Positions 12,463 to 22,997 of a stretch of 64,000 bases of DNA are shown here, piece after piece. The position numbers were made by a program, and so were the translations under genes. The stretch is from NCBI GenBank assembly GCA_026724425.1, contig JAIUCV010001237.1, positions 1 through 64,000 of the forward strand, read 5' to 3'. Positions within the stretch are counted from its first letter, which is position 1. Every line of letters begins with the position of its first letter. Below the pieces are notes generated by a model, which was given only the letters and a program-made list of their open reading frames with translations, made no database searches and was not told the origin of the DNA. The DNA comes from Erythrophleum ivorense. Taxonomy: Eukaryota > Streptophyta > Magnoliopsida > Fabales > Fabaceae.

Positions 12463-13458
12463 TTTAAAATCATTAATGGGTCCATTGCTCAAGTATACAA
12501 TTTACTTCTCTTGAATCTTTTATAGCTCTGCTGTGACCGCTTGCACACAACATTCGAGAACTTTTACACTAGGTATCTTATTATAGAATCAGCATAAGAG
12601 ACTATTACTTTCAGATATATGTTACAAATTTATTTGTATGCCTTGAATGTCCTAAATTTACCTATATATACATTTTTCTTATGGCAAATTTAATCTCTCA
12701 TAAGTTTCAACATTACCCATGTTGCCTTTTTCTCATATACATAGTATCTATTATTATGATGTTACTAAACTAACTTCATAACAGATATATATATTTTTGA
12801 CACTAGCATAGTTATGTATATCTCAAGTGATCTTTCTTTCATCTACATATTATTTATATCAAAATCAGTTGTTTTCCTAACGTTAATCTTTTAGGTCAAA
12901 TTTGTCATAATTGTAAGATATATATATTAAAGTAGTAAATACTAACTCAAAATTATAATGACATTTTTGGAAGAATTTATTTCTTTATAGGACTCACACA
13001 ACGATAAAGCATGGATCTTGTCATTTGCTTCCCAATTGTGATTCTTAAATGCATACAATATGAATTGTATGTTATGATATTTCTCTTATCTTATAAGAGT
13101 ATATGTTAATTTTATTTATTTATTAACACCCTATAAATCTTACTCTAGATATATATAGTATTTAACTTGAATTTTATCATTCCACTTACCTTTTAGAGTA
13201 TTTTTAACAGAATTTCTATTTGGCTACAGGTGTTATAGATGGTGGGGTTTCATAATTCAATCTATATATGTATGTGGATCTCATTTTGACTTTTTCATTC
13301 TCCTTTCTATTGAGGAGATATATTTGTTCCTTTCTATTCCATAGTGGTGCTTCCATTGCCTTATATAGCATCATGTAAATATTTAATATGGATTATAAGG
13401 AAAAAATTAAATAATGAAATAAAGGGTTATTAAGGAAAAAGAATTAAATAAGGAATTA

Positions 13459-14729
13459 TGTTGCTTTTTTTTTAAAGCTTACACGCAAGTATATGTATGA
13501 CAACAATAATAAAGTGATGAATAGAGTATTGTTTTTATAAGAATTTGTCACTAAAATAATTGCTAAATATTAAAACTGTGCACCTTAATTTAAGTCAAGC
13601 TTACAATAAAAGGTGATATGAAATTAAACTAAACTAAAAACATAAAAATAAAAAATAAAAATAAATGAGAGACACTATTCTAGATGAAATTGAAAAGTAA
13701 AGTGATTTGGGGTTATGACTTCTCTTAATATTTCATATGAACTAATTATCTTTTTTCATTTTGCTCTTAATGTCATTAATAGTTTAGAACTCTAATTTAT
13801 CTATAAGCATCTTTCGAATTACATATAGGCATTTTTTAACTAATCCATAATTCCTTATGCAATTAATTTAGAAACTTATTCAAGAATATGTCCTAATATA
13901 ACTATGTGAGGCCAATAGGTATATTCTTATCTTACAAACAATTCAATCCATTTAATATTGCAAATTTCATGAACCCATGCTACCAAATCCATGGTCAAGT
14001 CCTAAAATCTTTTTTCTAAGTTCATTTAGGTTATCTAAATCATTTAATAGTTTCTACACACTTAGAAGCATGAAGCACAATAATTGAGTAATTAAATCCT
14101 ACCATTAATTACAAATAAACAAGTAATTACAACATATTACAAATTAAAGTTTATCATAATCCCAAATCAACAAGTTTAGCTTATAACTATAAGAAATAGC
14201 AACATTAGGAGCAAAGCATAAACTAAATGGGCAAATAAATATAAGAAAAAACAAGGGAATGAAAAAAAAATTGATTTAATTGGTAAATATTCCCCAAACC
14301 TAAACTTCTTCCATGGCAAATGAAGCTTTAAACCTTTCTTTTTCTTCCTCAAAACCTTTAGAATGACAACCTTCTCAAAGAGATGTTAAAACCCCTTTAA
14401 AACGCTAAAAAAAGTAACTAAAAATGGTTCATTTTGCAGTCGCAATGCAAACGAAATTTTATCTGCAACAGTCAAAGGCGCTGCAATCCAAAATTTTACA
14501 CTACAACTTATTTTGCTTCTGTTTCCTTGCACACTGCAGCACTTAAATTTGTCACCGTAACGTTGCATTTCTTTTAGTAGCAGTTTTGAGAGTCATTTTT
14601 CTCGTTTTTCTTTTTTTTTTCTTTTTGATGATTTTTCAACAAATCTTCTTAACTTTTGTTGCTTTACATTCCAAGTCTTAATTTTAACCCTACAAAAAAA
14701 AATAAAATTCATCTAATTACTATTTGTAA
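13459..14729 (+). mobile_element. Ty3/gypsy-type LTR, left part, cut by the CACTA element
   Basis: It begins TGTTGCTTT and then acacgcaagtatatgta, the same head as the LTR at 55118. The two sequences align loosely over most of their length, including the late GC-rich motif cluster (here about 14434-14575). The LTR is split at 14729 by the CACTA transposon and appears to resume at 17539. Its right border next to the chromovirus integrase near 17760 is unclear. No internal region adjoins it, so it is probably a solo LTR or fragment. Confidence 0.55.
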
Positions 14730-15321
14730 CACTACAAGAAAACTGGCCTTTTCTCATGGTATCATTCTGTGAGAAAAGGCAGAAAAATCCGTGAAAAAAT
14801 TAATTCTCTTTGTATTTTTCAATAAAATTAGGTTATGAAAAAATCAGCTATAAGAAATCATTATTCTCAAAGAATTTTTTAGTGAGAAATTTTTCTCATG
14901 AACATTTTTTGTGAGAACAATTCTATGAAAAAAGTTGAGTAGGATTTCACAAATTGCTCATGGAATTTTTCCATGAGAAATTAAATTTTAGCAACTTTCT
15001 CGCAAAAAAATTTTGCAAGAAAACTAGAAATTATTCCCACAGCTATAGCTTTTCTACATCAACCCTCTTTTACATGAATAGAAATGGTTTAAATAGTCAA
15101 GCAACCTAATTCCTGAATGTAGCCAACCAATAACAAATATAAAAAATACATTAAAGCTACAAACCATATGTTAAATTTATAATGATAATGGAACCATAAT
15201 ATGATAAATATGTGTTAAAAATACCCCACACTATATTAATATTGAGGCAAATATGTATATGTTATTATACAGCTACATTTTCTAAGTCCATAATAATGTC
15301 ACTTAAATGATAGTTCTAAAA

Positions 15322-15365
15322 TCACTCTTCATCATCCTCTTCCTTAGTATCATCATCTTTATCGC

Positions 15366-15398
<33 letters not shown>

Positions 15399-15477
15399 TA
15401 TCATCATACGTGGGTTGAGGTTGAGAAGTACCACCTCTCTCAATACTTATAGTTTGCCTTCTTATAAAGATGAACCC
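15322..15477 (-). pseudogene. Putative last exon in the CACTA element, Asp-rich tail
   Basis: Read on the minus strand after an acceptor-like ...aaaatag, the frame runs about 51 codons to a TGA. It contains ERGGTSQPQPTYDD and then an almost pure Asp/Glu tail ending KEEDDEE. The tail is encoded by a GAT triplet run (15366-15399). Acidic C-termini are common in proteins carried by plant CACTA elements, but I do not recognise the protein. It could instead be a chance open frame over a microsatellite. Confidence 0.35.
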
Positions 15478-16291
15478 CTATTTTAGCTTTTGCCAACACA
15501 GATAAATGAAATGAAATAACAAATAACTTCAACAAATCAGAATAATACTATTGCAAATTCATGAAAAATATAACACTTAGAAGTGCACTAAATAGTTCCT
15601 TATTCCATGAACCGTTGGATTTTAAGGAAGGAGAAGAATTTTGATAATCAAAGTGAACTAAATTTTTGGTTGTTTAAAACGATGTAAAACATTTATTAGG
15701 TATTGTTCATACTTTGAAGAGGCTAAATTAATATTAAATTGATTAGGTGAAATAAGTGTTGATTTCAGAAAGTTCTCCTCTCTCTTTTACTTGGTTTTGC
15801 TTTCTTTTTTATTTTTATTTTCTATTGCTAGGGTTGCATAAGAAATTGCCTATTTTGTTTATTTTCAGAATAAGTCCTTTTTTTTATGATACAAGAAAAA
15901 AAATATTAACATTTCATTTTATTTATTTTCTTTTTCAAATGTTGAATCTCCTCTCTTATTTAAGTAAATTTAGTATTAGTATAACTAATTGAAAGAAATC
16001 TTCAATAGATCTTTACAAGTATACGTGTTTAGGTTAAGCAATTTATTGGATATAAGGATATGAAAAAGATCATAACAAATAACTTGCAAAATGAAGACTT
16101 TTAACCTTTGACTTCATAAAAGCAATTTTAGAAAGGCAAGAAGCAATCCTAGACAAACTAAATATTGTAATTTCAATGTTTTGGATATGTGTTTGGTTTA
16201 TGTTAGTGAATCTGTTTCTTCATAATTTATCATTATCAATCAGTTTACGTGTCTATCCATGCACATCTTTCTATCTTTAACTAATATTTAC

Positions 16292-16477
16292 TCAATTTTG
16301 TTTAAAAATTGAAAAATTACATATCATCAACCAAGTGACTAAAAGGGGTACATTCTTTGCAATGGCATAAGACACATCATTGTTCGTTCTGTGAGATACA
16401 TTCTTTGCAACGGCATAAGACACATAATTGTTTGCTCTACCTCTAAAAAATGTTTGATTCCTTTTGTTTACATCCAT
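16292..16477 (-). pseudogene. Putative exon or ORF of the CACTA element with internal repeat
   Basis: The frame starts at ATG 16477 (MDVNKRNQTFFRGRANN) and stays open for about 61 codons. It holds two near-identical 48-bp units (starts 16349 and 16397), so a 16-residue block containing VSYA(V/I)AKNV occurs twice in frame. An earlier Met at 16657 adds only a hydrophobic, AT-driven stretch. Function is unknown. The flanking region 16680-16990 is GC-richer and may be leader or intron sequence of the same transcript. Confidence 0.3.
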
Positions 16478-17538
16478 TGTTGTAAATTCTTCATATTTAG
16501 AATATAGTCTAAGTGAGTTTTTTTTCCATAAAATGAAAAAAAAAATGAATCCTACATCCTGAAATGAATAAGAGATTAACTTAATTAATCTTTTGATTAT
16601 AAAAGTTATTAAAAAAGATATAAGACAATAAAATAAATTTATCCAAAAAATGAACATATCCTAACAACGTATAACAAGCCAATTCAGATGGAGAATGATG
16701 ATGGGAAGGAAGAAATCATGATGGAATACACAAAATCATAAAATGGGAACAAGGATAAGGCAAAAAACGAAGCAATAGATGGAAGAGTGAGTACCTTTGG
16801 CCTCTAAGATAAATGAACCCACAATAGACTGAAAGAGAAGCAATGGTGAGTGGTAGGAGAAGTAATGGAGGTTTTTGGATGTCGTGGAGCTCTTGTACAA
16901 AGGAGGAAGTGGAAGATCTAGAAGCAACACACCAGATCTGGATGTCGTAGATAAAGAAGATGAAGAAGGAGTTGGTTCATGTAAAATAGATTTGCATTTT
17001 TGGTTTGGGGATTAAAAAGAGCTTTTCTTGTGGAATTTTCTCACGAAAATTTTTGTGAGAATTAAATGAGTTTTCTCAAGGAAAATATCCATGAGAAAAC
17101 AACTTCCCATGGGTGAAAAAATTCAAACTTCTCACGATTTTTCTCGTGTAAAAATAACATGACAAATTTGAATTTTTGTCACAAAATTTTTTCTTGAGAA
17201 TTCTCACGGAAAAATTTTGTGAGAAAATTTCAGGGCCTTCTCACTATTTTTTTCACTGAATTTAGTAGACAGAAGGATATAATATTTTTTGGTATTCTTT
17301 TTCTCATGGAAAAATACCATGAGAAAAGCCCGCTAGAACCCACCAAATTTATCACGGTATTTGTCACGAAATTGTGTCAAAAAACACTCATGAACTTTTT
17401 TCTGTGAGAAATTATCGTGAAAAAGCTCTGTATATTGCAAACCATGATAATGTTAGAAAGAATTTATATGGCCAATTCTCTCATATGATTTTCTGTGAGA
17501 ATTTTCCATGAGAAATCTCTTGATTTATTGTAGTGTAA

Positions 17539-17762
17539 TCTACTAACAACGGTTAAATAATTTAACAACCTAAAAATCTAGATAGAAATTCAAAATATTA
17601 TTTATACTTAACTAATATAAAAAATTAAATCAAAACCAAAGAAATAAAATTAAAAATTATTAAATAATAACTTGATTAAAATATATTAATTTTATAAATA
17701 AAAAATATATAATAAGTTCAATATTTATATGATAAATCTCTTAAAATATTAAGAAAATTATA
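17539..17762 (+). mobile_element. Continuation of the LTR right of the CACTA insertion
   Basis: Joining 14727-14729 (TAA) to 17539 restores a sequence resembling the corresponding part of the LTR at 55118 (near 56580-56640). Further right it becomes very AT-rich and similarity is lost before the chromovirus integrase resumes on the minus strand near 17763. Confidence 0.35.
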
Positions 17763-17850
17763 AGTGGCTTTTATTACTAAGAAGTAAGCTGACTTAGTTA
17801 ATCTATCCACTATTACCCATATGACATCATGCTCTAATGATGTCTTAGGT
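17763..17850 (-). pseudogene. Ty3/gypsy chromovirus integrase core, left fragment
   Basis: Minus-strand translation gives SLPKTSLEHDVIWVIVDRLT followed by KSAYFL. This is the conserved integrase segment that follows the first catalytic Asp in Ty3/gypsy elements. It directly continues the fragment ending at 19267, from which it is separated by the solo LTR 17856-19261. The frame stops being recognisable at 17763. Confidence 0.8.
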
Positions 17851-17855
17851 AAACT

Positions 17856-19261
17856 TGATGACTCTTTAATTTATGATATAAAAAAAGATTATATTTGAGA
17901 TCAAATTAGGGAGGCAAGTACTTTCATCTTGATTAAAAGAGTTAAAAATAAATTTAATCAAACAAAATAAAGAGAGTGTTTTATTGTATTATCTTTAGCA
18001 GTTTGAGCCTCACTCTATGATTGATTTCAATTTCAGGAAAGATAAAAGAAGAAAGAAAGAATTGAGAAAAGAGAAAGAAGCTGAGAAGTGAGAAAATACA
18101 AGTGGAACAAGTATTCTCGCTACAGCGAGGATTCAACTCGCTATGGCGAGAACACACTTTCGCTATAGTGAGTGAGGTACTTCGCCACAGCGAAATCGCA
18201 AAGCATACAAATTCCAAGGAGAAACTCGCCATAGCGCAACAGTAGCGAGAACGGCAGAAATTTGAGAACTTATGAGATCTCGCTATAGCAAGAAGCACTC
18301 ATCGCCATAGCGAGATCAGACCCTGAAATGCATAGTTTAATTTAGCAAGCTAAAAAAGTCGGGAAAAGCTAGGGTTTCATTTATTCAGCATACAGAGGAA
18401 GTTTTGGCCAACTAAGAGAGAAGAAAATGCATCAAGGGTATTGGAGAAGCTTTAATTTGATCGGGAATTCGTCAATTCTATCGATTTTCCTTCCGATTAG
18501 GTGTTTCTACTCCATCTCCCCTCTTGGTTGATGATAGTTAACATGTTTGCTGAATTTATCTGTGGATTTCAAGCCATGAACGGCTAGATTTTGTAATCTT
18601 TAGGGATTTTATGAACCTTTAATCTGTGGAAATTGTTTTCCCTTGTTGATTATGCAGTTTATTGGAAATTATAGTGTTTAATCTGAAGTATATTTCATTC
18701 TATTGGGTGGCCTCCTTTAGTTTGATTGTGGATTGAGTAATTACCCTTTAACGGAAGGAAATTGCTTATAGACCATTGGTTAAACAACTTAGAATTAGAT
18801 ATAATCTAAGTTACACTTGAGATAGAGATATCCTCAAGGGCCCTAGGTAGTCGAAAGAAGGTCTGCACTTAATCAGTTATTAACCACTCCTTGAGATATC
18901 AAGCGTGAGTGGATATAAGGGTTTAATTGGATCGAAAGACAATTGCACCTACTTCAACCTTGACTCTAAAAATTGCCTTAAGCTGTTTGATTAAAAGGAA
19001 AACAATCGACAGTTGATATAAAGGGGATTAAAATTCCTAAGGTGTTTCTAATTGCATACTTTTAATTACAACCAGTGTTTATTACTTGCCTTTACGTAAT
19101 TTTCATAAATCCAATTGCAAATTGATTTCTTAACTAAAATAATATGAGAACTCTAATGCCTAATCGTCAATTGTATTAATTCTCTGAGGGAACGACCTTG
19201 ATTCACCACATACTATGTCTGCGACCCGTACACTTGCGATGTCATAATTCAGTGAGCATCA
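17856..19261 (+). mobile_element. Solo LTR (Athila/Tat-like gypsy), 1406 bp, TSD AAACT
   Basis: It starts TGATGACTC and ends GAGCATCA, so the termini are inverted (TGATG/CATCA). The 5-bp target duplication AAACT is perfect (17851-17855 and 19262-19266). The 3' part contains ctctgagggaacgacctt and gcgacccgtacacttgc, a phrase typical of many plant gypsy LTRs. No primer site or coding sequence adjoins it, so it is a solo LTR left by LTR-LTR recombination. It sits inside the chromovirus integrase. A related, more diverged copy occupies about 53990-55117. A phased palindrome array lies at 18116-18314. Confidence 0.9.
18116..18314. repeat. Array of seven 14-bp palindromes, mostly 22 bp apart
   Basis: Variants of CTCGCTATAGCGAG occur at 18116-18129, 18137-18150, 18159-18172, 18181-18194, 18225-18238, 18279-18292 and 18301-18314. 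Centre-to-centre steps are 21, 22, 22, 44, 54 and 22 bp. The palindromes stay similar while the linkers between them do not. The cluster is far more GC-rich than the rest of the LTR. Function is unknown. Confidence 0.8.
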
Positions 19262-19266
19262 AAACT

Positions 19267-19960
19267 TATGACAAAATTTATAGTTATACTATCCCATTTT
19301 TACTTAGGGATATTAAGGGGCTGAAGTAACCCAACTAGCTTTTGGTGTTTTATCTTAACTTTTTGACATACTAGGTATTGGGAGATGTACTTTGCTATAT
19401 TTGCTTTCATCCTAGGCCACCAGAACATCCTTTTTAAATCATGATACATTTTATTGTTGCTTGGGTGAATTGTATATTTACTTTTATGTGCCTCATCTAG
19501 TATTCTTTCTTTGATCTTAGCATTCTTAGGCACATACAGCCTATCCCAATATTTTACTAGTCCATTATCAAACAAATTAAAATCTAAAATGCTACCCTGA
19601 GATATTTGGGATCTAATCTTTCTTATATGCTCATCTTCATATTGGGCTTCTCTTATTTGGTTCCTCAGGTCATTCTCTATTTGGATTTCACTTATTATTA
19701 ATTTTCCTGAATGCACCTGACATGAGAGACTCATATCCCTGAATCTCTCGATTAATTCCTGCTCTCTAATTATCATATAGGCCATATGTATAGATTTTCT
19801 ACTCAATGTATTAGCTACCACATTAGCCTTACCAGGATGGTATCTTAAAGTAAAATCATAATCCTTTAGGAATTTTAACCATTTCTTTTGTCTCATGTTC
19901 AACTCTTTTTATTCAAATAAATATTTAAGGTTCTTATGATCACTATAAATTTCTATGGCT
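19267..19960 (-). pseudogene. Ty3/gypsy chromovirus RNase H end and integrase zinc-binding domain
   Basis: Reading leftward, the RNase H C-terminus (IYSDHKNLKYL, one stop, then DYDFTLRYHPGKANVVA and LSRK) is followed by a spacer. Next comes the integrase HHCC zinc finger (ILDEAHKSKYTIHP, MFWWPRMK, CQKVK). One of the expected Cys positions is altered (YLVCQ). The integrase core begins (KWDSITINFV) and is interrupted at 19266 by the solo LTR. Confidence 0.85.
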
Positions 19961-20524
19961 GCTCCATACAAGTAGTGTCTTAATATTTTTAGAGCAAACA
20001 CCATTATTGCTAGCTCTAAGTTGTGTATGGGGTAATTTTCTTCATGAGGCTTTAGCTATCTAAAAGTATAAGCTACCACTCGATCTTTCTACATAAACAC
20101 ACATCCTAACTCTTTCTTAGAGGCATTATTATAGACTATAAAAGTCTCTTTAGGGTCAAGAAGTACTAAAATTGGGGCGGTGGTTAACTTATGTTTTAGT
20201 TCCTAGGAACTCTTTTCACATTTCTCATCCCACACAAAAGGCACATTCTTTCTAGTGAACCTAGTAAGTGGCATTACTATCGGAGAAAAAACTCTAAATG
20301 AACCTCTTGTAATAACCTGTTAAACTTAGGAAGTTCCTGATCTTTATCACTGTCTTAGGTCTCTCCCACTATAATACTGCCTATATTTTATGGGGATCTA
20401 TTGTGACCCCTGCCTAGGAGATCACATGGCCTAGGAATTGAACCTCAGTAAGCCAGAACTCATATTTACTAAGGTTAGCATATAACTGTCTTTTTCTCAG
20501 GATCTCTAAGGCTAATCTTAGGTG

Positions 20525-21284
20525 TTACTCATGCTCATCCTTACTCTTGGAATAGATGAAAATATCATCTATGAAGATAACTACAAACTGGTCTAGGTAT
20601 GGCCTAAACACTCTATTCATGTAATCTATGAATATTGCAGGTACGTTTGTCAATTCAAAGGGTATAACTAAAAACTCATAATGCCCGTATCTAGTTTTAA
20701 ATACTATCTTAGAAATATCTTCAGCCTTAATCCTGAGCTGATGGTATTCTGACCTGAGATCTATTTTAAAAAACATCGACGCTCCTACTAACTGATATAA
20801 GAGGTCATTTTATGCGGGAAAGATGGTATTTATTCTTAATGGTTATCTTATTAAGCTCCTTATAATCTATACACAATCTAAGGCTCCCATCTTTCTTTTT
20901 TATGAATAAAATTAGAACTCCCCACGGTGAGACACTGGGTCTAATAAAACCCTTCTCTAAAAGTTTTCATATTTGTTTCTTAAGCTTTGCTAACTCGGTG
21001 GGAGTCATTCTGTATAGGGCCTTAGATACTGGATTCGCCCTAGGTACAATGCCTATGGAAAACTCAACTTTTCTCTCTAGGGGTAGTCTACTAATTTTCT
21101 TAGGAAACACCTCTAGGAACTTTTTCACTATTGGGATTTTCTCTATCCCCTCTTCTATCTTAGGCTTGACTGAAAAGAAAACTAAAAATCTCTTACAATC
21201 ATACTCTAGGGACCTCTCAACCTCGGAGGTGGTCATAAGAGCTAGCTCAATCCTAATATTAGGCACAATTCCATATTTAAGCAA
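20525..21284 (-). pseudogene. Ty3/gypsy chromovirus reverse transcriptase, degenerate
   Basis: Two long minus-strand blocks match the family. 20967-21284 is the protease-RT linker and RT start (EVFPKKISRLPLERKVEFSI, then SKALYRMTPTELAKLKKQI). 20525-20776 is the fingers/palm (FFKIDLRSEYHQLRIKAEDI, VIFIDDIFIYSKS) with the catalytic FIDD box intact. The RT piece between them is frame-shifted. Stops are numerous, so the copy is dead. Confidence 0.88.
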
Positions 21285-21489
21285 AGTAATACATCGGTGG
21301 TAATAATCAAGTATGACATTATTTGCAGACTTCTAATTCATATCAACAATCAAGTCAATGTCAATGAGGGGCATACATATCAAATCAAGTGTGTTATGGC
21401 ACTAATTAAATTGGACTACATAATTCAAGCAAGTATGGGAGGTAATGGCTCTATTTCCTATGAGGATAGATATATGCAAGTCATATGGT

Positions 21490-22834
21490 AAGGTATGCAT
21501 ACTTAGACCCAACCTCTTAGCACAGTCATATGATATGAAAGAGTGGCTAACACTTGAATCAAATAAAGCATTTATAGAAAAATCATTAATTTTAATAGTA
21601 CCTTGAATTATGTTCAGGGATCTGCTAGTATCCTACTATGTTAGGGCAAAGATTTTACCCTAGGTCTGAGGTCTGGGTATAGGAGCCATCTTCTTCTGTT
21701 GGGTAAACAGCTGGGTAGTCTGGGTGCAGTCCTTGGCTATGTGCCCTGGCCTACCACATCTATAGCATACGTTCTACCTCACATAACACGGCTTGTTCCT
21801 GTGATTTCTGCCACACATATTGAAGGCGTGGAATTGTTTTTAGTAGACTGAACTCTCCTTCTCTTACCCCTTCTATGTCATTGGCTTTTACCACCTTTCT
21901 TGCTACTAACTATGGCCTGTGTCTCTTCTCTCGATCTCTTGGTCTTAGGGAGGGGAGGTTTGGTATTAGAAGTGGTCTGTATAGTCTTGAGGTTCATTTC
22001 TATAACTCTATAAACCTCAATAGGGTATTAAAGTTTCTAATCTTCTGAGGGACCACCCTGTCTCTAATCTCTGGTAGCAGCCCGTTCTCTAACTTATTTG
22101 CTCTCTAGCTCTTGTCATGATGTCTCTATAAATATGAGAAATATCTGAAGAGCTCAACAAACTTGGTTATGTATTAGTCTACGGACATTCTCTCATCCTG
22201 TCTCAGGAGTACAAACTTTGACTTCTTTTGATCTTTGATGGAGTTGGGGAAAAATCGCTTATAAAAGGCTTGGAGGAATGTCTCCCAAATAAGTGAAAGG
22301 TTCCTCAATCTTAGAATCAACTCAGTACTCCTCTACCAATAATCTGTTTCTTTCTTTAATTGGAATATGGCCATCACGGCCTTCTGCTCAAAGGTACACT
22401 CTATCACCCAAAAATCTTCTCAAGCTACATAATATAAACCTCAGCTTTCTTTGTGTTTAATTTACCATCAAAGGTGGGAGGCCTGAATTTCCTAAACTAT
22501 GCTATAGTCTGTCTAATAGAAGGCTGCTCCGGGGCTAGAGGTGTTTGAGCTAATGGAGTTTGAGATGTCTATTATATCTATATCTGTGGCTGTAGGTCAA
22601 AGTGAGTCACTCTTGAATGCTTGGGACAATCTGAGTGCTGTGGTGCCTGTGGGGGATGGGTGTAGGGCCTTCACTATCTCTCTGAGCAAGCCGTTTTTGA
22701 AATTGTATGATCATAACTTGTTGATTCAGGCGAGCCATAATAGCCTGAAAGGCTCCAGCCATCGGATCACTAAGCTTGACTCTATCTTTAGTATGAGCCT
22801 TTCTGGAAAGCCTACCTCTCTGTGTGTTCACCAT
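21490..22834 (-). pseudogene. Ty3/gypsy chromovirus gag and protease, degenerate
   Basis: Gag starts at ATG 22834 (MVNTQRGRLSRKAHTKD). The capsid region follows in broken frames. A CCHC zinc knuckle (CYRCGRPGHIAKDC) lies near 21745-21790. The protease segment ALFDSSVSHSFIS near 21530-21570 replaces the usual DSGAS with DSSVS. Several in-frame stops are present. Confidence 0.8.
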
Positions 22835-22979
22835 CTTTCTGAAACATCATTAACAAACTTTAGTATCAAATAGGAATACACCCACCACCATCACACTTAA
22901 TTCATCCATAAAAAAGCTCATATATAAAGGCAAACTCATGTTCTCAAGCCACCAACCACATTAAAGTACCTGAACCTTT

Positions 22980-22992
22980 GTTCTGATACTAA
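22980..22992 (-). other. Primer-binding site of the chromovirus (initiator Met-tRNA type)
   Basis: The minus strand reads TAGTATCAGAACAA just inside the LTR, close to the TGGTATCAGAGC complement of initiator tRNA-Met used by many Ty3/gypsy chromoviruses. Its place six bases after the LTR end (22998) fixes the LTR border and the element's direction. Confidence 0.65.
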
Positions 22993-22997
22993 TAAAC

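Larger units (their letters stand above)
14730..17535. mobile_element. CACTA (En/Spm-type) DNA transposon, 2806 bp
   Basis: Both ends carry the superfamily signature. The left terminus is CACTACAAGAAAA. The right terminus, read on the other strand, is CACTACAATAAAT, matching at 11 of 13 bases. The 3-bp target duplication TAA is perfect (14727-14729 and 17536-17538). The subterminal 300-500 bp at each side are dense in short inverted motifs such as ttctcatgg and gtgagaaa, as expected for transposase binding regions. Possible exons lie on the minus strand inside. At 2.8 kb with no recognisable DDE transposase it is non-autonomous or a deleted copy. Confidence 0.9.

Noticed and set aside
15340..15400. 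(ATC)n run as a simple microsatellite only
   Set aside because: The triplet run is in frame with an Asp-rich tail on the minus strand, so it is listed as a possible exon instead, with low confidence.
15756..15992. 78-codon Phe/Leu-rich open frame in the CACTA element
   Set aside because: Poly-pyrimidine composition explains it. No domain.
18116..18314. CRISPR-like array
   Set aside because: Repeats are only 14 bp, palindromic and variable, spaced by about 8 bp, in a plant LTR. There is no CRISPR context.
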